DNA from: Palleronia sediminis
GTDB taxonomy: Bacteria; Pseudomonadota; Alphaproteobacteria; Rhodobacterales; Rhodobacteraceae
Direction: 5' to 3'
Assembly: GCF_004358695.1 (NCBI RefSeq)
Contig: NZ_SNAA01000021.1
Location: forward strand, 1 to 51,166
Length of the DNA stretch: 51,166 nucleotides
Shown here: piece by piece, positions 16,123-26,374 of the stretch
Layout of the letters: each line of letters opens with the position of its first letter
Position numbering within the stretch: the stretch's first letter is position 1
The notes under the pieces: model-generated
The model's database searches: none
What the model was told of the DNA's origin: nothing
The model's input: only the letters and a program-made list of their open reading frames with translations
Translations under genes and position numbers: made by a program

Positions 16123-16287
16123 CTACCCCTTGCCGCAGGAACAGGGACCGCGGCCGATCTTCGGACGCCCGCAGGCACGGCACTTGCCGGGCTTGCCCTT
16201 CGACAACGGACCGGGGAGGCGCAAGCGCCCGAACATGGCCAGAACCGCCATGCCGACAAGGAAAAGGACGACGACCTTGACGATCAT
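16123..16287 (-). CDS. 54-aa membrane-anchored Cys-rich small protein
   Basis: A 54-aa protein. An N-terminal hydrophobic helix (residues 3-19, VKVVVLFLVGMAVLAMF) is followed by a basic Gly/Pro/Lys-rich tail carrying four cysteines as CRAC (about 36-39) and CSC (about 49-51). This pattern suggests a tiny zinc ribbon. The ATG immediately follows the sppA stop with no spacer, and the TAG is 1 bp before the exchanger start, so it sits inside a fully packed operon. GC3 bias is strong. Function unknown; association with membrane proteolysis or ion exchange is only positional. Confidence 0.8.
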   Translation of the reverse strand: MIVKVVVLFLVGMAVLAMFGRLRLPGPLSKGKPGKCRACGRPKIGRGPCSCGKG

Positions 16288-17088
16288 TCAAAGACCGAAC
16301 CGGGCGAAGGCCGCGCGATCCTCGATACCGCCCAGCGCCGCCCCGGCCAGCGATGCGCCGAAACGCGACAGGAACGGGCGCCGCTGCTTGTAGACGGCGA
16401 ACCGGGTCTTTTCGCCGAACCGCTGCTTCATCACCGGGACGAGATGCCCGATGCCGTCGATCAGCCCAAGCCCGCGGGCCGATTCGCCGATCCAGAAGGC
16501 CCCGGTGAACAGATCCTCGTCCTGCACCAGCCTGTCGCCGCGCCGTGTGCGCACCTGCGTCTTGAACGCCTCGTGCACCTGCGCCTGCAGATCCTTGAGG
16601 CGGGCGATGTCGTCCTCGTTCTCGGGCTGGAACGGATCGAGCATGCTTTTCGACTCGCCCGCGGTATAGACCCGGCGGTCGATCCCGTAGCGCGAGATGA
16701 ACTTGTTGAACCCGAAGCCCGAAGAGATCACACCGATGGACCCCACGATCGAGTTCGCGTCGGCATAGATCTCGTCCGCCGCCGTGGCGAGCCAGTATCC
16801 GCCGCTCGCCGCCACGTCCTCGACAAAGGCAAAGACCGGCACGCCCTTTTCGTCCGCCAGGCGACGGATGCGCGCCGCGATCAGCGACGACTGCACCGGC
16901 GAGCCGCCGGGCGAATTGAGCAACAGCGCCACCGCGCGCGGCTTGCCGCGCCGGAACGCCTTTTCGATCAGACCCGCAAGGCTGGCGTCGCTGAGCCGGG
17001 CGGGCCCGCCGCCCGATGCGATCACACCCTGAAGCCGGATCACGGCGACAAGCGGGGTCTCTTTCAGGAACGGAATGAAGGCTCTCAT
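16288..17088 (-). CDS. sppA: S49 family signal peptide peptidase (SppA/SohB-like)
   Basis: A 266-aa serine protease of the short S49 class, which cleaves residual signal peptides within the membrane. A Ser/Lys dyad is expected. The nucleophile lies in AASGGYWLATAA (Ser about 126), preceded by LLNSPGGSPVQS near 83-94. The Lys is in YTAGESKSMLDPF near 174-186. There is little hydrophobic N-terminal anchor beyond TPLVAVIRLQGVI. The Met at 17088 was chosen since upstream in-frame sequence is basic and unlike the family. First gene of a four-gene packed operon. Confidence 0.92.
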   Translation of the reverse strand: MRAFIPFLKETPLVAVIRLQGVIASGGGPARLSDASLAGLIEKAFRRGKPRAVALLLNSPGGSPVQSSLIAARIRRLADEKGVPVFAFVEDVAASGGYWLATAADEIYADANSIVGSIGVISSGFGFNKFISRYGIDRRVYTAGESKSMLDPFQPENEDDIARLKDLQAQVHEAFKTQVRTRRGDRLVQDEDLFTGAFWIGESARGLGLIDGIGHLVPVMKQRFGEKTRFAVYKQRRPFLSRFGASLAGAALGGIEDRAAFARFGL

Positions 17089-17225
17089 ATCCGCCGATGT
17101 AGGCGTCCGGCCGCGCGCCAGCAAGGCTCGGGGGAAAAGGCGCGGCCGATTGCGGCGCGACGGCCCGCTTGCGACCGGGCGATTGCCGGCCGAAAAGGGG
17201 CCTTTCCGCGACAAGGGCGCGCGCC

Positions 17226-18140
17226 ATGCTCATCCTCGCCATCTGGCCGCTTTTCGCGTTGATCTGCCTTGGCTTTGCGCTGGCACGCACCGGACGCCCC
17301 GCACCCGAGTTCTGGCCCGCGGCCGAGCGGATCAACTATGTGCTCCTGTTCCCCGCGCTGCTGATCTCGAACCTTGCCGAGGCGCCCCTGGACGATCCCG
17401 AGATCGTGCGGCTGGGCGGGGCGGCGGTGACGATGATCTGCGTCGCGGCCGCCGCGCTCTGGGGGGCGCGGCGCCTGCGCCCGTCGCCCGCCGCCCGGTT
17501 CGGGGCGGTCATGCAGGGGGCGATCCGGTTCAACACCTATCTCGGCCTCGCCGTCACGGCGAGCCTGCTGGGCGAGCCGGGATTGCGCCGCGCGGCGCTG
17601 GTGCTGGCCGTCGCGGTGCCGCTGGTCAACGTGCTGTCGGTGCTGGCCCTGACCGCGCGGGGCAGCGCGCCGGGGGCCGGGGCGCTGATCCGGCCCATCG
17701 TCACCAACCCGTTGATCCTTGCCTGCGCCATCGGGATCGCGCTGGCCCTGACCGGGATCGGCCTGCCGCTGGGGGTGGATCGGCTGTTCGAATTGCTGGC
17801 GCAGGCCAGCCTGCCGCTCGGGCTGCTTTGCGTGGGCGCCGCGCTCAGGCCCGAGGCGCTGCGCCGGGAGGTCGCGACCCTCGCCGCCGTCTCGGGTCTG
17901 AGATTGCTGGCCATGCCGCTGGTGGCCGTCGCCTGCGCGGCGCTGTTCGGTCTGGCCCCGACCGAGGCGCTGGTCCTGCTCGTCTTTGCCGCGATCCCGA
18001 CCGCGCCGACGGCCTATGTCCTGACCCGCCAGATGCACGGCGACGGAGAGTTGATGGCGGGGCTCGTCACGGCCCAGACCGTCGCCGCGGTGCTGACCAT
18101 CCCGGCGATGATCTGGCTTCTGTCGGGGCTCATGCCCTGA
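17226..18140 (+). CDS. AEC family transporter
   Basis: A 304-aa polytopic membrane protein of the auxin efflux carrier family (bacterial AEC permeases export or import small organic acids). About ten hydrophobic helices in two five-helix halves are visible, with Asn/Pro-containing breaks such as [11 protein letters not shown] and the C-terminal [20 protein letters not shown] motif characteristic of the family. The substrate cannot be inferred. The Met at 17226 opens the first helix. Its 3' end overlaps the convergent ABC permease gene by 11 bp. Confidence 0.9.
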   Translation: MLILAIWPLFALICLGFALARTGRPAPEFWPAAERINYVLLFPALLISNLAEAPLDDPEIVRLGGAAVTMICVAAAALWGARRLRPSPAARFGAVMQGAIRFNTYLGLAVTASLLGEPGLRRAALVLAVAVPLVNVLSVLALTARGSAPGAGALIRPIVTNPLILACAIGIALALTGIGLPLGVDRLFELLAQASLPLGLLCVGAALRPEALRREVATLAAVSGLRLLAMPLVAVACAALFGLAPTEALVLLVFAAIPTAPTAYVLTRQMHGDGELMAGLVTAQTVAAVLTIPAMIWLLSGLMP

Positions 18141-18891
18141 TGCGCCACCCGGTGCGAAAGATCACGCCGATGATCGCGATGCACAGCCCGGTGAATCCGA
18201 GGATGGCCAGCACGCTCCACCCGATGGCGACATCGGCCATGCCGAAGAACGACCAGCGGAACCCGGAGACAAGATAGACCACCGGGTTGAACAGCGTGAT
18301 GGTCTGCCAGACGGGCGGCAGCATCGAGACCGAGTAGAACGCCCCGCCCAGAAAGATCAGCGGCGTCACCAGCAACAGCGGGACAAGCTGCAACTGCTCG
18401 AAGTTGCGCGCCCAGATGCCCACGATGAACCCCAGCAGGGAAAAGCTGAAACAGGTCAGCACGAGGAAGGTCAGCATCCAGAACGGGTGCAGGATGGTCA
18501 GGTCGACGAAAAAGAACGCCGTGACCAGGATGATGATCCCGATGGCAAGCGATTTGGTCGCCGCGGCCAGAACGTAACCGGCGGTGATCTCGAGAAACGA
18601 GGCGGGGGCCGAGAGCAGTTCGTAGATCGTGCCGATGAACTTGGGGAAATAGATCCCGAAGGCCGCGTTCGACACCGATTGCACGACCACCGACAGCATG
18701 ATGAGACCGGGCACGATGAAGGCGCCGTAGCTCACGCCCTCGACCTCGTCGATGCGGCTGCCGATGGCCGCCCCGAAGACCACGAAATAGAGCGAGGTCG
18801 ACAGCACCGGCGACACCACCGATTGCAGCAGCGTGCGAAAGGTCCGCGCCATCTCGAACTTGTAGATCGCCCATGTCGCGCGCAGGTTCAT
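18130..18891 (-). CDS. ABC-2 type transporter permease
   Basis: A 253-aa permease of the ABC-2 exporter class (YadH-like), with six predicted membrane segments. The family pattern includes [14 protein letters not shown] near the N-terminus and the C-terminal [15 protein letters not shown] motif followed by [16 protein letters not shown]. It forms an exporter with the ATPase encoded immediately upstream (ATGA overlap). Such pairs export drugs, lipids or polysaccharides; the substrate is unknown here. Confidence 0.93.
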   Translation of the reverse strand: MNLRATWAIYKFEMARTFRTLLQSVVSPVLSTSLYFVVFGAAIGSRIDEVEGVSYGAFIVPGLIMLSVVVQSVSNAAFGIYFPKFIGTIYELLSAPASFLEITAGYVLAAATKSLAIGIIILVTAFFFVDLTILHPFWMLTFLVLTCFSFSLLGFIVGIWARNFEQLQLVPLLLVTPLIFLGGAFYSVSMLPPVWQTITLFNPVVYLVSGFRWSFFGMADVAIGWSVLAILGFTGLCIAIIGVIFRTGWRIRA

Positions 18892-19820
18892 GCCGCATCC
18901 TTCCGAACGAGGTCGACGAAGATTTCCTCGAGCGTGCTTTCCTCGGTCCGCACGTCCGACAGCGCGATGTCCTGCGCCTCGAGATCGACCATGAGCCGGC
19001 GGATGCCGGTGCGCCCGGCCGTCTTGTCGTAGGTATACACCAATGCGTGCCCGCCTTCGGCCAGCCGCAGGCCATGCGGGGCGAGCGGCTCGGGAATGGT
19101 GTCGAGCGGCTCCGACAGCTCGATCACGAGGCGCTTCTGCCCCATCCGGTGCATCAGGGCGCGCTTGTCCTCGACCAGCTTGATCTCGCCGTCGGCAATG
19201 ATGCCGATGCGGTCGGCCAGTTCCTCGGCCTCTTCGATATAGTGGGTGGTGAGGATGATCGTGACGCCGAGCGCCTTGAGCTCGCGCACGGTGTCCCACA
19301 TGTCGCGGCGCAGCTCCACGTCGACGCCGGCGGTCGGCTCGTCGAGAAACAGCACGCGCGGCTCGTGGGACAGGGCCTTGGCGATCAGCACGCGCCGTTT
19401 CATGCCCCCCGACAGTTCCTTGGTCTGGGTGTCGCGCTTGTCCCAGAGCGAAAGCTGGCGCAGCACCCGCTCGACATGGTCGTCGTTCTGCGGCTTGCCG
19501 AACAGCCCGCGCGAAAAGCGCACCGTGGTGATAACCTTTTCAAAAGGTTCGAGGTTGATCTCCTGCGGGACGAGGCCCACCAGCGACCGCGCCGCGCGAT
19601 AGTCGCGCAGGATGTCATGCCCGCCGATGGTGACGGTGCCCGAGCTGGGCGTGACCAGCCCGCAGATGGCCGAGATCAGCGTCGTCTTGCCGGCGCCGTT
19701 CGGGCCCAGCAGCGCGAGGATCTCGCCCTGCCGGATATCGAGCGACACGGATCGCAACGCGGTCAGACCGCCGGCGTAGGTCTTGGTCAGGTCCGACACG
19801 CGGACGATGGCATCGCTCAT
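18888..19820 (-). CDS. ABC transporter ATP-binding protein (YadG-like)
   Basis: A 310-aa ATPase subunit. The Walker A GPNGAGKT is at about 39-46, the signature LSGGMKRR near 138-145, Walker [13 protein letters not shown] near 158-169, and the switch His in [15 protein letters not shown] near 191-205. The C-terminal extension of about 90 residues is typical of ABC-2 exporter ATPases. The ATG at 19820 opens [15 protein letters not shown]. Cotranscribed with the downstream permease. Confidence 0.95.
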   Translation of the reverse strand: MSDAIVRVSDLTKTYAGGLTALRSVSLDIRQGEILALLGPNGAGKTTLISAICGLVTPSSGTVTIGGHDILRDYRAARSLVGLVPQEINLEPFEKVITTVRFSRGLFGKPQNDDHVERVLRQLSLWDKRDTQTKELSGGMKRRVLIAKALSHEPRVLFLDEPTAGVDVELRRDMWDTVRELKALGVTIILTTHYIEEAEELADRIGIIADGEIKLVEDKRALMHRMGQKRLVIELSEPLDTIPEPLAPHGLRLAEGGHALVYTYDKTAGRTGIRRLMVDLEAQDIALSDVRTEESTLEEIFVDLVRKDAA

Positions 19821-19919
19821 GTGGCCTCGCTTTCGCGGCGAACGGTAGGGCGTGGGTGCCGCGCGGGAAAGGGGCAACACGCCCCGCGATGCTTGCATGG
19901 GCGCACAGGGGCGGGGCAG

Positions 19920-21107
19920 ATGGCGCGCATGGAACAGGCACGGGCATGGGTGATCGGCGGCGGGCCGGCCGGGTTGATGGCGGCCGAGACGCTGGCGCGT
20001 CGCGGTCATTGCGTGACCGTGGCCGAGGCGATGCCGACGCTCGGGCGCAAGTTCCTGATGGCCGGAAAATCGGGCCTGAACCTGACCAAGAACGAGCCGC
20101 CCGACCTGTTCGCCTCGCGCTACGGCGACGGGTCGGGGCCGCTTCCCGAACTGCTCGGCCGCTTTGGCCCGGCCGAGATGCGCGCCTGGGCCGAAGACCT
20201 GGGCCAGCCGCTTTTTACGGGCAGCACGGGCCGGGTCTTTCCGGTGGCGATGAAAGCCTCGCCGCTGCTCAGGGCATGGCGCGCGCGGCTCGAGGCCGAC
20301 GGCGTCCGCATCGCGACCCGCTGGCGGTGGTGCGGATGGGATGGCGGCGCGCTGGCCTTCGACACGCCCGAGGGGCGGCAGGGCATCACGCCCGCCGCGA
20401 CGGTCCTCGCCCTCGGCGGGGCAAGCTGGCGCAGGCTCGGCTCGGACGGGGCATGGGTGCCTTGGCTTGCAGCCCGCGGGGTCGAGATCGTGCCCTGGGC
20501 GCCCGCCAACGCGGGGCTAAAGGTCCGCTGGTCGAACCATGTCGCACCCCATTTCGGCGCGCCCATCAAGGGCGCGGCGCTCTTGGCGGGCGACACGGTC
20601 CACCGCGGCGAGTTCGTGATCTCGCGCCGCGGGCTCGAGGGGGGCGGCATCTATGCCGTCCTGCGCGCGGTGCGCGAGGGCGCGGCGCTGACGCTCGACC
20701 TTGCGCCCGACCGCACGGCGGCAGAGCTTGCCGCGCGGATCGGGTCCGCACGGGGTTCGATCGGCAACCGCCTGCGCAAGGCGGCAAAGCTGGCACCGCC
20801 CGCGCTTGCCCTGTTGATGGAGTTCGGCCGCCCCCTGCCCGCGGATCCGCACGCGCTGGCGGCCCTGACCAAGGCGGTGCCGCTCCGCCATGACGGCCCA
20901 CGCCCCCTTGACGAGGCGATCAGCAGCGCGGGCGGCATCGCGTGGTCCGCGGTCGATGACGGGCTGATGCTGCGCGCCGTTCCGGGCGTGTTCGCCGCGG
21001 GCGAGATGCTGGATTGGGAGGCCCCTACAGGCGGCTACCTGCTGACCGCCTGCTTTGCGACCGGCCTGCGCGCAGGCGAGGCCGCGGCGCGCTGGATCGC
21101 GTGCTAG
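19920..21107 (+). CDS. BaiN/HI0933-like NAD(P)/FAD-dependent flavoprotein (TIGR03862 type)
   Basis: A 395-aa FAD-dependent oxidoreductase. The Rossmann FAD motif [11 protein letters not shown] is at about 13-23, followed by [16 protein letters not shown] near 45-60, a signature of the HI0933/BaiN family. The C-terminal FAD-contact segment is [22 protein letters not shown]. Family members are poorly characterised; some reduce enoyl or dehydro-bile-acid substrates. The chosen ATG is preceded by GGGGCGGGG; a second ATG 9 bp later (19929) is equally possible. It overlaps the convergent EVE-domain gene by 4 bp. Confidence 0.88.
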   Translation: MARMEQARAWVIGGGPAGLMAAETLARRGHCVTVAEAMPTLGRKFLMAGKSGLNLTKNEPPDLFASRYGDGSGPLPELLGRFGPAEMRAWAEDLGQPLFTGSTGRVFPVAMKASPLLRAWRARLEADGVRIATRWRWCGWDGGALAFDTPEGRQGITPAATVLALGGASWRRLGSDGAWVPWLAARGVEIVPWAPANAGLKVRWSNHVAPHFGAPIKGAALLAGDTVHRGEFVISRRGLEGGGIYAVLRAVREGAALTLDLAPDRTAAELAARIGSARGSIGNRLRKAAKLAPPALALLMEFGRPLPADPHALAALTKAVPLRHDGPRPLDEAISSAGGIAWSAVDDGLMLRAVPGVFAAGEMLDWEAPTGGYLLTACFATGLRAGEAAARWIAC

Positions 21108-21517
21108 AGGCCGGCCATCGCGCAGATCGCGGCCCATTGCGCGGCCGTGACCGGCTGCACCGACAGGCGTGGGGATTTCACCAGTGCCATATCCGCCAGC
21201 TCCGGGTCCGCCTTGATCTCGGCCAGGGTGACGGGGCGCGGCAGGGGACGCTCGGCCGCGACGGTCATGCAGTCCCATTTGCCGCTGTCATCCGTCGGAT
21301 CGGGGGCGGCGGGCGCGATGACCCGGACGATCCCGACGCAGGCCTTTTCGGATTGCGAGTGGTAGAAAAACCCCAGGTCGCCCACCGACATCTCGCGCAT
21401 GACGTTGCGCGCCTGGTAGTTGCGCACCCCGTCCCACGGCTCTCCGACATCGCCGCGCGCGACCTGATCTGCCCACGACCATTCCGAGGGTTCGGATTTG
21501 AACAGCCAGTATCTCAT
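21104..21517 (-). CDS. EVE domain-containing protein
   Basis: A 137-aa single EVE domain (PUA-like fold, thymocyte nuclear protein 1 family). It begins [15 protein letters not shown], with the conserved [11 protein letters not shown] segment (about 29-39) and FFYHSQSE (about 51-58). These line the pocket thought to recognise modified bases in nucleic acid. Its role in bacteria is not settled. The start overlaps the tsaD stop as ATGA, so the gene is coupled to a tRNA-modification enzyme. Confidence 0.93.
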   Translation of the reverse strand: MRYWLFKSEPSEWSWADQVARGDVGEPWDGVRNYQARNVMREMSVGDLGFFYHSQSEKACVGIVRVIAPAAPDPTDDSGKWDCMTVAAERPLPRPVTLAEIKADPELADMALVKSPRLSVQPVTAAQWAAICAMAGL

Positions 21518-22590
21518 GCCTTTGCCCCTTTCCGCCCCGACCCGATCAGGGGCGCGGCCTCGGAATCGAGCGGCCATCGCGGCCGCGCGCCCAGATCCAT
21601 CCCGTCGCGATGGCCGAGATCCCATCGCTCGATCCCCGCCCATGCGATCATGGCGGCATTGTCGGTGCATAGCGCAAGCGGCGGCGCCAGCATCGGCACC
21701 GCACCCGCCACGTCCCCGAGGGCCTCGCGCAATTCCGTATTGGCGGCGACCCCGCCGGCGACGGCAAAACAGCTCGGCGAAAGATGCGCGACCTCGGCCA
21801 GTGCGCGCCGCGATTTTTCGGCGAGCGTTTCGGACACGGCGCGCTGGAACGACGCGCAGAGATCGTCGCGCGCTTGGGCGGGCAATGCGCCGTCCACCAG
21901 CGCGCCGTCCCGGGCCCGCAGCACCGCCGTCTTGAGCCCCGAGAAAGACAGATCGCATCCCGGCCTGTCGAGCAGCGGGCGCGGCAGCGCGAACCGCGCG
22001 GGATCGCCGCGGCGGGCGGCCTCTTCGACCGGGGGGCCGCCGGGCTGGCCCAGGCCCAGCAGCTTGGCCACCTTGTCGAACGCCTCTCCCGGCGCGTCGT
22101 CGATGGTGCCGCCCAGGCGGCGGAACCGGTCCGCAGCCTCGACCAGCAGGAACTGGCAATGCCCGCCCGAGGCCAGCAGCATGAGATAGGGAAACCCGAC
22201 ACCATCGGTCAGGCGCGGCGTCAGCGCATGGCCCGCCAGGTGGTTCACCCCGATCAGCGGGCGCAGGGTCGCGGCCGCCAGCCCCTTGGCGAACATCACG
22301 CCCGCCATGACCCCGCCGATCAGCCCCGGCCCGGCGGTGACGGCGATGGCGTCGATCCCGCCCAGCGTCACGTCCGCCCGGCTCAACGCCGCCTCGGCGC
22401 AGTGATCCAGCCGCTCGGCATGGGCGCGGGCGGCGATCTCGGGGACGACGCCGCCGAACCCCGCATGCAGATCGGCCTGGCCGAAGACGACATTGGACAG
22501 GATGGCGCCCCGCCCGTCGGACCCGCGCCGCACCACGGCGGCCGACGTGTCGTCGCAACTGCTTTCGATGCCGAGAACGGTGAGTGTCAT
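21514..22590 (-). CDS. tsaD: tRNA N6-adenosine threonylcarbamoyltransferase TsaD
   Basis: A 358-aa Kae1/Qri7/TsaD ATPase that transfers the threonylcarbamoyl group to A37 of ANN-decoding tRNAs in the cytoplasm. The N-terminal [13 protein letters not shown] is at about 5-17. The metal-binding HxxxH is in VNHLAGHAL near 114-122, [10 protein letters not shown] near 140-149, and the C-terminal [10 protein letters not shown] near 280-289. The Met at 22590 begins the conserved N-terminus. It is divergent from hemD with 46 bp between start codons. Confidence 0.96.
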   Translation of the reverse strand: MTLTVLGIESSCDDTSAAVVRRGSDGRGAILSNVVFGQADLHAGFGGVVPEIAARAHAERLDHCAEAALSRADVTLGGIDAIAVTAGPGLIGGVMAGVMFAKGLAAATLRPLIGVNHLAGHALTPRLTDGVGFPYLMLLASGGHCQFLLVEAADRFRRLGGTIDDAPGEAFDKVAKLLGLGQPGGPPVEEAARRGDPARFALPRPLLDRPGCDLSFSGLKTAVLRARDGALVDGALPAQARDDLCASFQRAVSETLAEKSRRALAEVAHLSPSCFAVAGGVAANTELREALGDVAGAVPMLAPPLALCTDNAAMIAWAGIERWDLGHRDGMDLGARPRWPLDSEAAPLIGSGRKGAKA

Positions 22591-22636
22591 GTCGCAGGCG
22601 TTGCCGTTGGGATGCGCGCGGCCTACCACTCGGGGC

Positions 22637-23350
22637 ATGTCGCGTCCACGCACACCGCCGCCGCAGCGCCACCTGGTTCTGACGCGCCCCGCCGATCAAT
22701 CGGCCGAGTTCGCGACGCTCGCGCGTGCGCGGGGCTGGGATGGCGCGATCCTGTTCTCGCCGGTCACGCGAATCGTGCCCCTCGACCCCGGCCCCCTGCC
22801 CGAGGGCGAGCTTGTGTTCACCTCGGCCAACGGCGTGCGCGCCGCGGCCCGGCTCGTGCCGCTGGCCGGGCGCCGGGCTTGGGCCGTAGGCGAACGGACC
22901 GCGCAGGCCGCGCGGGCGGTAGGCATGACCTGCCGGGTCGCCGGGGGCGATGCCAAATCGCTTTTTGCCCTTTTGCGGGCCGAGCCGGGGCCGTTCCTGC
23001 ATCTGCACGGACGGCATGTGACCGGCGATCTGCCGGGCTGGCTGAACGATGCCGGCATCCCGGCGCAGGCCCGCGTCGTCTATGACCAGCAGGCCCTCGG
23101 GCTGAGCGATGCCGCGCGGCAGGCGCTGATGACGCGGCCCTGCGTTCTGCCGCTCATGTCGCTGCGCACGGCCCGCCTCATCGCCGAGGATCTCGGGGAT
23201 CGCCCCGTCGATACGTTGTTGCTGGCGATTGCCGAGGGTGTTCTGCATAATTGGCCTTGGCCCGACCGTGCTCTAGTTGCAGGACAACCCGATATTGCCG
23301 GTCTTCTCGACCGGCTCGCCGGGATGGCAGGGACAACAAGACCGGGCTGA
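22637..23350 (+). CDS. hemD: uroporphyrinogen-III synthase HemD
   Basis: A 237-aa enzyme closing and inverting ring D of hydroxymethylbilane to give uroporphyrinogen III, the last common step before heme, siroheme, cobalamin and bacteriochlorophyll diverge. The family is sequence-divergent. The visible supports are [14 protein letters not shown] near the N-terminus, [13 protein letters not shown] near 61-73, [11 protein letters not shown] near 85-95, and a run-in to the HemX-like and HemY-N genes downstream. hemC is not adjacent. Confidence 0.9.
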   Translation: MSRPRTPPPQRHLVLTRPADQSAEFATLARARGWDGAILFSPVTRIVPLDPGPLPEGELVFTSANGVRAAARLVPLAGRRAWAVGERTAQAARAVGMTCRVAGGDAKSLFALLRAEPGPFLHLHGRHVTGDLPGWLNDAGIPAQARVVYDQQALGLSDAARQALMTRPCVLPLMSLRTARLIAEDLGDRPVDTLLLAIAEGVLHNWPWPDRALVAGQPDIAGLLDRLAGMAGTTRPG

Positions 23351-23403
23351 TCCGCGGCGGCGCGTCTGGCGCAGGACCGCAGAAACGCGAAAGGGACGGA
23401 AAC

Positions 23404-24675
23404 GTGGCGACGAGCGAAGAAACGGCGACCGACGACAACAAGACGCGCGACAGCCTCGGGGCCGAAGGCGACGCCCCCGACCGGGGTCCGACCTCCGAGA
23501 CGCCCGAGGACGACCGGGCGCGCCCCGCTCCCGCCACGGTGGGCACGGGCGGGTTCGCCGCGATCCTGCTGGGCGGGTTCCTTGCCGGGGCGATCGGTTA
23601 TCTCGTCGCCTATTACACCGAGTTCGGGCTGTTCGAGGTCGCCGAGGATGACAGCGCCACCGCCGCGCTCGACGAGATCTCGGGGCAGATCGGCACGCAG
23701 GCCGACCGCATCGCCGCGCTCGAGACCAGCCTCGAAGAAGCGGCCCGCGCCGCCGAGGCCGATGCCGCCCAGCGCGAGGCCGACAGCACCGCCGCCATCG
23801 AACCTGTCCCCGAGACGCCCGATTATACCGACGCCATCGCGGCCATCGAATCCGCGCTTGGCGGGGTCGGCGGCGAACTCGAGGATCTGGCCGACCGCGT
23901 GGCCGGGCTCGAGACGACCGCGACGCTCTCGACCGGCACGGACGCGCCCGCGACCGAAGGCGGCGACACCCAGGCCGCCGACGCCTTGCGGGCTCAGATC
24001 GACGAGCTTGCGGGGAGTCTTTCGACGCTGAACGCCCGGATCGACAGCCTGCCCGAGCCGGCCGATTACGACGACGAGATCGCCGAGATCGAGGATCGCA
24101 TCGCCGCGCTGGACACCCGCGTAAGCGAGCAATCCGACGCCATCTCGCAGGCGCGCGCCGATGCCAAGGCCGAAACCGCGCGGATCGCCACACAGGGCGC
24201 GCTGGCCGAGATCAACGCCGCCCTCGGAACGGGCGAGCCCTATGCGAGCGCGGTCTCGTCGCTCGATGCGGCCAGCGATGTCGGGTTGCCGGACGGGCTG
24301 ACCGCGCCCGCGGATGCGGGCGTCGCGACGCTGCGCGAGTTGCAGGCCGCGTTCCCCGATGCCGCGCGCGATGCGCTGCCCGCGGCGATCGGGGCCACGG
24401 CGGGCGACGGGGCCATCGACCGCTTCGGCGCGTTCCTGCGCGCCCAGACCAATGCGCGCTCCACCTCGGAGCGTGAGGGCGACGGCCCCGACGCCATCCT
24501 CAGCCGGGCCGAGGCCCGCGTGAACGACGGCGACCTTGCTGCCGCGCTTGACGAGATCGACGCCCTACCCCCCGAGGGCCAGGAGGCGATGTCGGACTGG
24601 GTCGACCGCGCGCGCACCCGCCTCGATGCGGTCTCGGCCTTCGAGTCGCTGTCGCAATCCCTGAACACAAACTGA
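23404..24675 (+). CDS. mitofilin-like membrane protein (COG4223 type)
   Basis: A 423-aa protein with an acidic cytoplasmic N-terminus, one membrane helix (about residues 46-70, FAAILLGGFLAGAIGYLVAY) and a long periplasmic coiled coil rich in Ala, Glu and Asp (about 85-280). A C-terminal conserved helical domain follows (FGAFLRAQT near 341-349 and a Pro/Glu-rich loop). This architecture matches the alphaproteobacterial mitofilin (Mic60-like) proteins found between hemD and HemY-N. They are thought to shape internal membranes, which would suit a phototroph. The GTG start at 23404 has a good AAAGGGACGG ribosome binding site. Confidence 0.85.
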   Translation: MATSEETATDDNKTRDSLGAEGDAPDRGPTSETPEDDRARPAPATVGTGGFAAILLGGFLAGAIGYLVAYYTEFGLFEVAEDDSATAALDEISGQIGTQADRIAALETSLEEAARAAEADAAQREADSTAAIEPVPETPDYTDAIAAIESALGGVGGELEDLADRVAGLETTATLSTGTDAPATEGGDTQAADALRAQIDELAGSLSTLNARIDSLPEPADYDDEIAEIEDRIAALDTRVSEQSDAISQARADAKAETARIATQGALAEINAALGTGEPYASAVSSLDAASDVGLPDGLTAPADAGVATLRELQAAFPDAARDALPAAIGATAGDGAIDRFGAFLRAQTNARSTSEREGDGPDAILSRAEARVNDGDLAAALDEIDALPPEGQEAMSDWVDRARTRLDAVSAFESLSQSLNTN

Positions 24676-24685
24676 GGACGCATTG

Positions 24686-26332
24686 ATGCTCTGGTCCCTG
24701 CTCAAAGTCGTTCTGTTCTTCGCGCTGGTCGGCGCCCTGGCGCTGGGGGCCGAATGGCTTCTCGAGGCCGAGGGCACGCTACGCATCGCGGTCGCCGGGT
24801 TCGAGGTGACGCTCGGCCCGCTCCAGATGGCGATCGCCGCCGTCCTGCTGGTCGCGGCGGTCTGGCTGGCGCTCAAGCTGCTGGGTTTCCTGGTCGCACT
24901 GGTTCGTTTCCTCAACGGCGACGAGACGGCCGTGACGCGGTATTTCTCGCGCAATCGCGAGAAAAAGGGGCTGAACGCCCTCTCCGACGCCCTGCTCGCG
25001 CTGGCATCCGGCGAAGGGCGCGAGGCCCAGACCCGCGCCGAAAAGGCCGAACGCTATCTCGACCGGCCCGATCTCACGCGGCTGATCGTGGCGCAGGGGG
25101 CCGAACTGACCGGCGACCGCACCAAGGCCGCTGACGTCTACAAGCAACTCCTCAAGGACGACCGCACCCGCTTTGTCGGGGTGCGCGGGTTGATGAAGCA
25201 AAAGCTCGAGGACGGCGACACCGATACCGCGCTTGCCCTGGCGCAAAAGGCCTTCGCGCTCAAGCCGCGCCATGTCGAGACGCAGGACACGCTGTTGCGG
25301 CTTCAGGCGGCGCGGCAGGATTGGTCCGGCGCCCGCCAGACCCTCGGGGCCAAGCTGAAATCGGGGGCCCTGCCCCGCGACGTGCACAAGCGGCGCGATG
25401 CGGTGCTCGCGCTGGGCGAAGCCAAGGGCATCGTCGACGAAGGCGCGTCGATCCAGGCGCGCGAATCGGCCATCGAGGCGAACCGCCTGTCGCCCGACCT
25501 GGTGCCCGCCGCGGTCATGGCCGCGCGGCATTACATCGACAATCGGCAGGAACGCTATGCCACCCGCGTCATAAAAAAGGCGTGGACGGCGCAGCCCCAC
25601 CCCGATCTCGCCGCGGCCTTCGCCGCCATCTCTCCCGAGGAAAGCCCGACCCAGCGGATCCGGCGTTTCAACACCCTGACCCGCATCCATCCCGATCACC
25701 CCGAAACCCGGATGCTGCTGGCCGAACTGAACATCGCCGCCGAGGATTTTCCCGCCGCGCGCCGCGCGCTGGGCGATCTGGCGACCGAGAACCCGACCTC
25801 GCGCTCCGTCACCATCATGGCGGCCATCGAACGCGGCGAGGGGGCCGACGAGGCCGTGGTCCGCGGCTGGCTGACCCGCGCGCTGAGCGTGCCGCGCGGC
25901 CCGCAATGGGTCTGCGAGAACTGCCATGGCGTCCATGGCGACTGGGCGCCGATCTGCGGAAATTGCGGCGCCTTCGACACGCTGACCTGGACCGAACCGC
26001 GCGAGGGGGTCGTCGCGATGCCCACGCAGACGGCGATGCTGCCCCTGATCGTGGGCCAGATCGACGCGCCCAAGCCCGAGGTGCCGGAAACCGACCCCGC
26101 CGAGACCGCCCCGGCAGCGGACGAGACCGCGACACCGGCGCAACCGGAGGCGACAGCCCCCACCACCGCGCCGGCGACCCCCGCGCCCGCCCCCGCGCCC
26201 GAGCAGCCCGCGCCCACCGTGCCGCCGGTCAGCGAGGACGACCGCTCCATCCCCACGACGGTCCCCGAGGCCGAGGTCATCGTTCCCCAGGAACAGCGCG
26301 ACGAGGAAAACGCACGCAAAGGGGCCAACTAG
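24686..26332 (+). CDS. HemY N-terminal domain / TPR membrane protein
   Basis: A 548-aa protein of the HemY-N family, not protoporphyrinogen oxidase. Two N-terminal membrane helices (about 3-20 and 40-65) are followed by a helical TPR-like region (about 90-390). A four-cysteine zinc-ribbon-like motif comes next (CENC and CGNC, about 409-427), then an Ala/Pro/Thr-rich acidic tail (about 450-545). The family has been linked to late heme synthesis by genomic context. TTG at 24683 is a possible alternative start, but ATG at 24686 sits 7-8 nt after GAGG. Third gene of the hemD operon. Confidence 0.88.
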   Translation: MLWSLLKVVLFFALVGALALGAEWLLEAEGTLRIAVAGFEVTLGPLQMAIAAVLLVAAVWLALKLLGFLVALVRFLNGDETAVTRYFSRNREKKGLNALSDALLALASGEGREAQTRAEKAERYLDRPDLTRLIVAQGAELTGDRTKAADVYKQLLKDDRTRFVGVRGLMKQKLEDGDTDTALALAQKAFALKPRHVETQDTLLRLQAARQDWSGARQTLGAKLKSGALPRDVHKRRDAVLALGEAKGIVDEGASIQARESAIEANRLSPDLVPAAVMAARHYIDNRQERYATRVIKKAWTAQPHPDLAAAFAAISPEESPTQRIRRFNTLTRIHPDHPETRMLLAELNIAAEDFPAARRALGDLATENPTSRSVTIMAAIERGEGADEAVVRGWLTRALSVPRGPQWVCENCHGVHGDWAPICGNCGAFDTLTWTEPREGVVAMPTQTAMLPLIVGQIDAPKPEVPETDPAETAPAADETATPAQPEATAPTTAPATPAPAPAPEQPAPTVPPVSEDDRSIPTTVPEAEVIVPQEQRDEENARKGAN

Positions 26333-26374
26333 GCCCTTTCGCGCCCCGGCGAAGCCTGCTATGCGCCACGCCGT

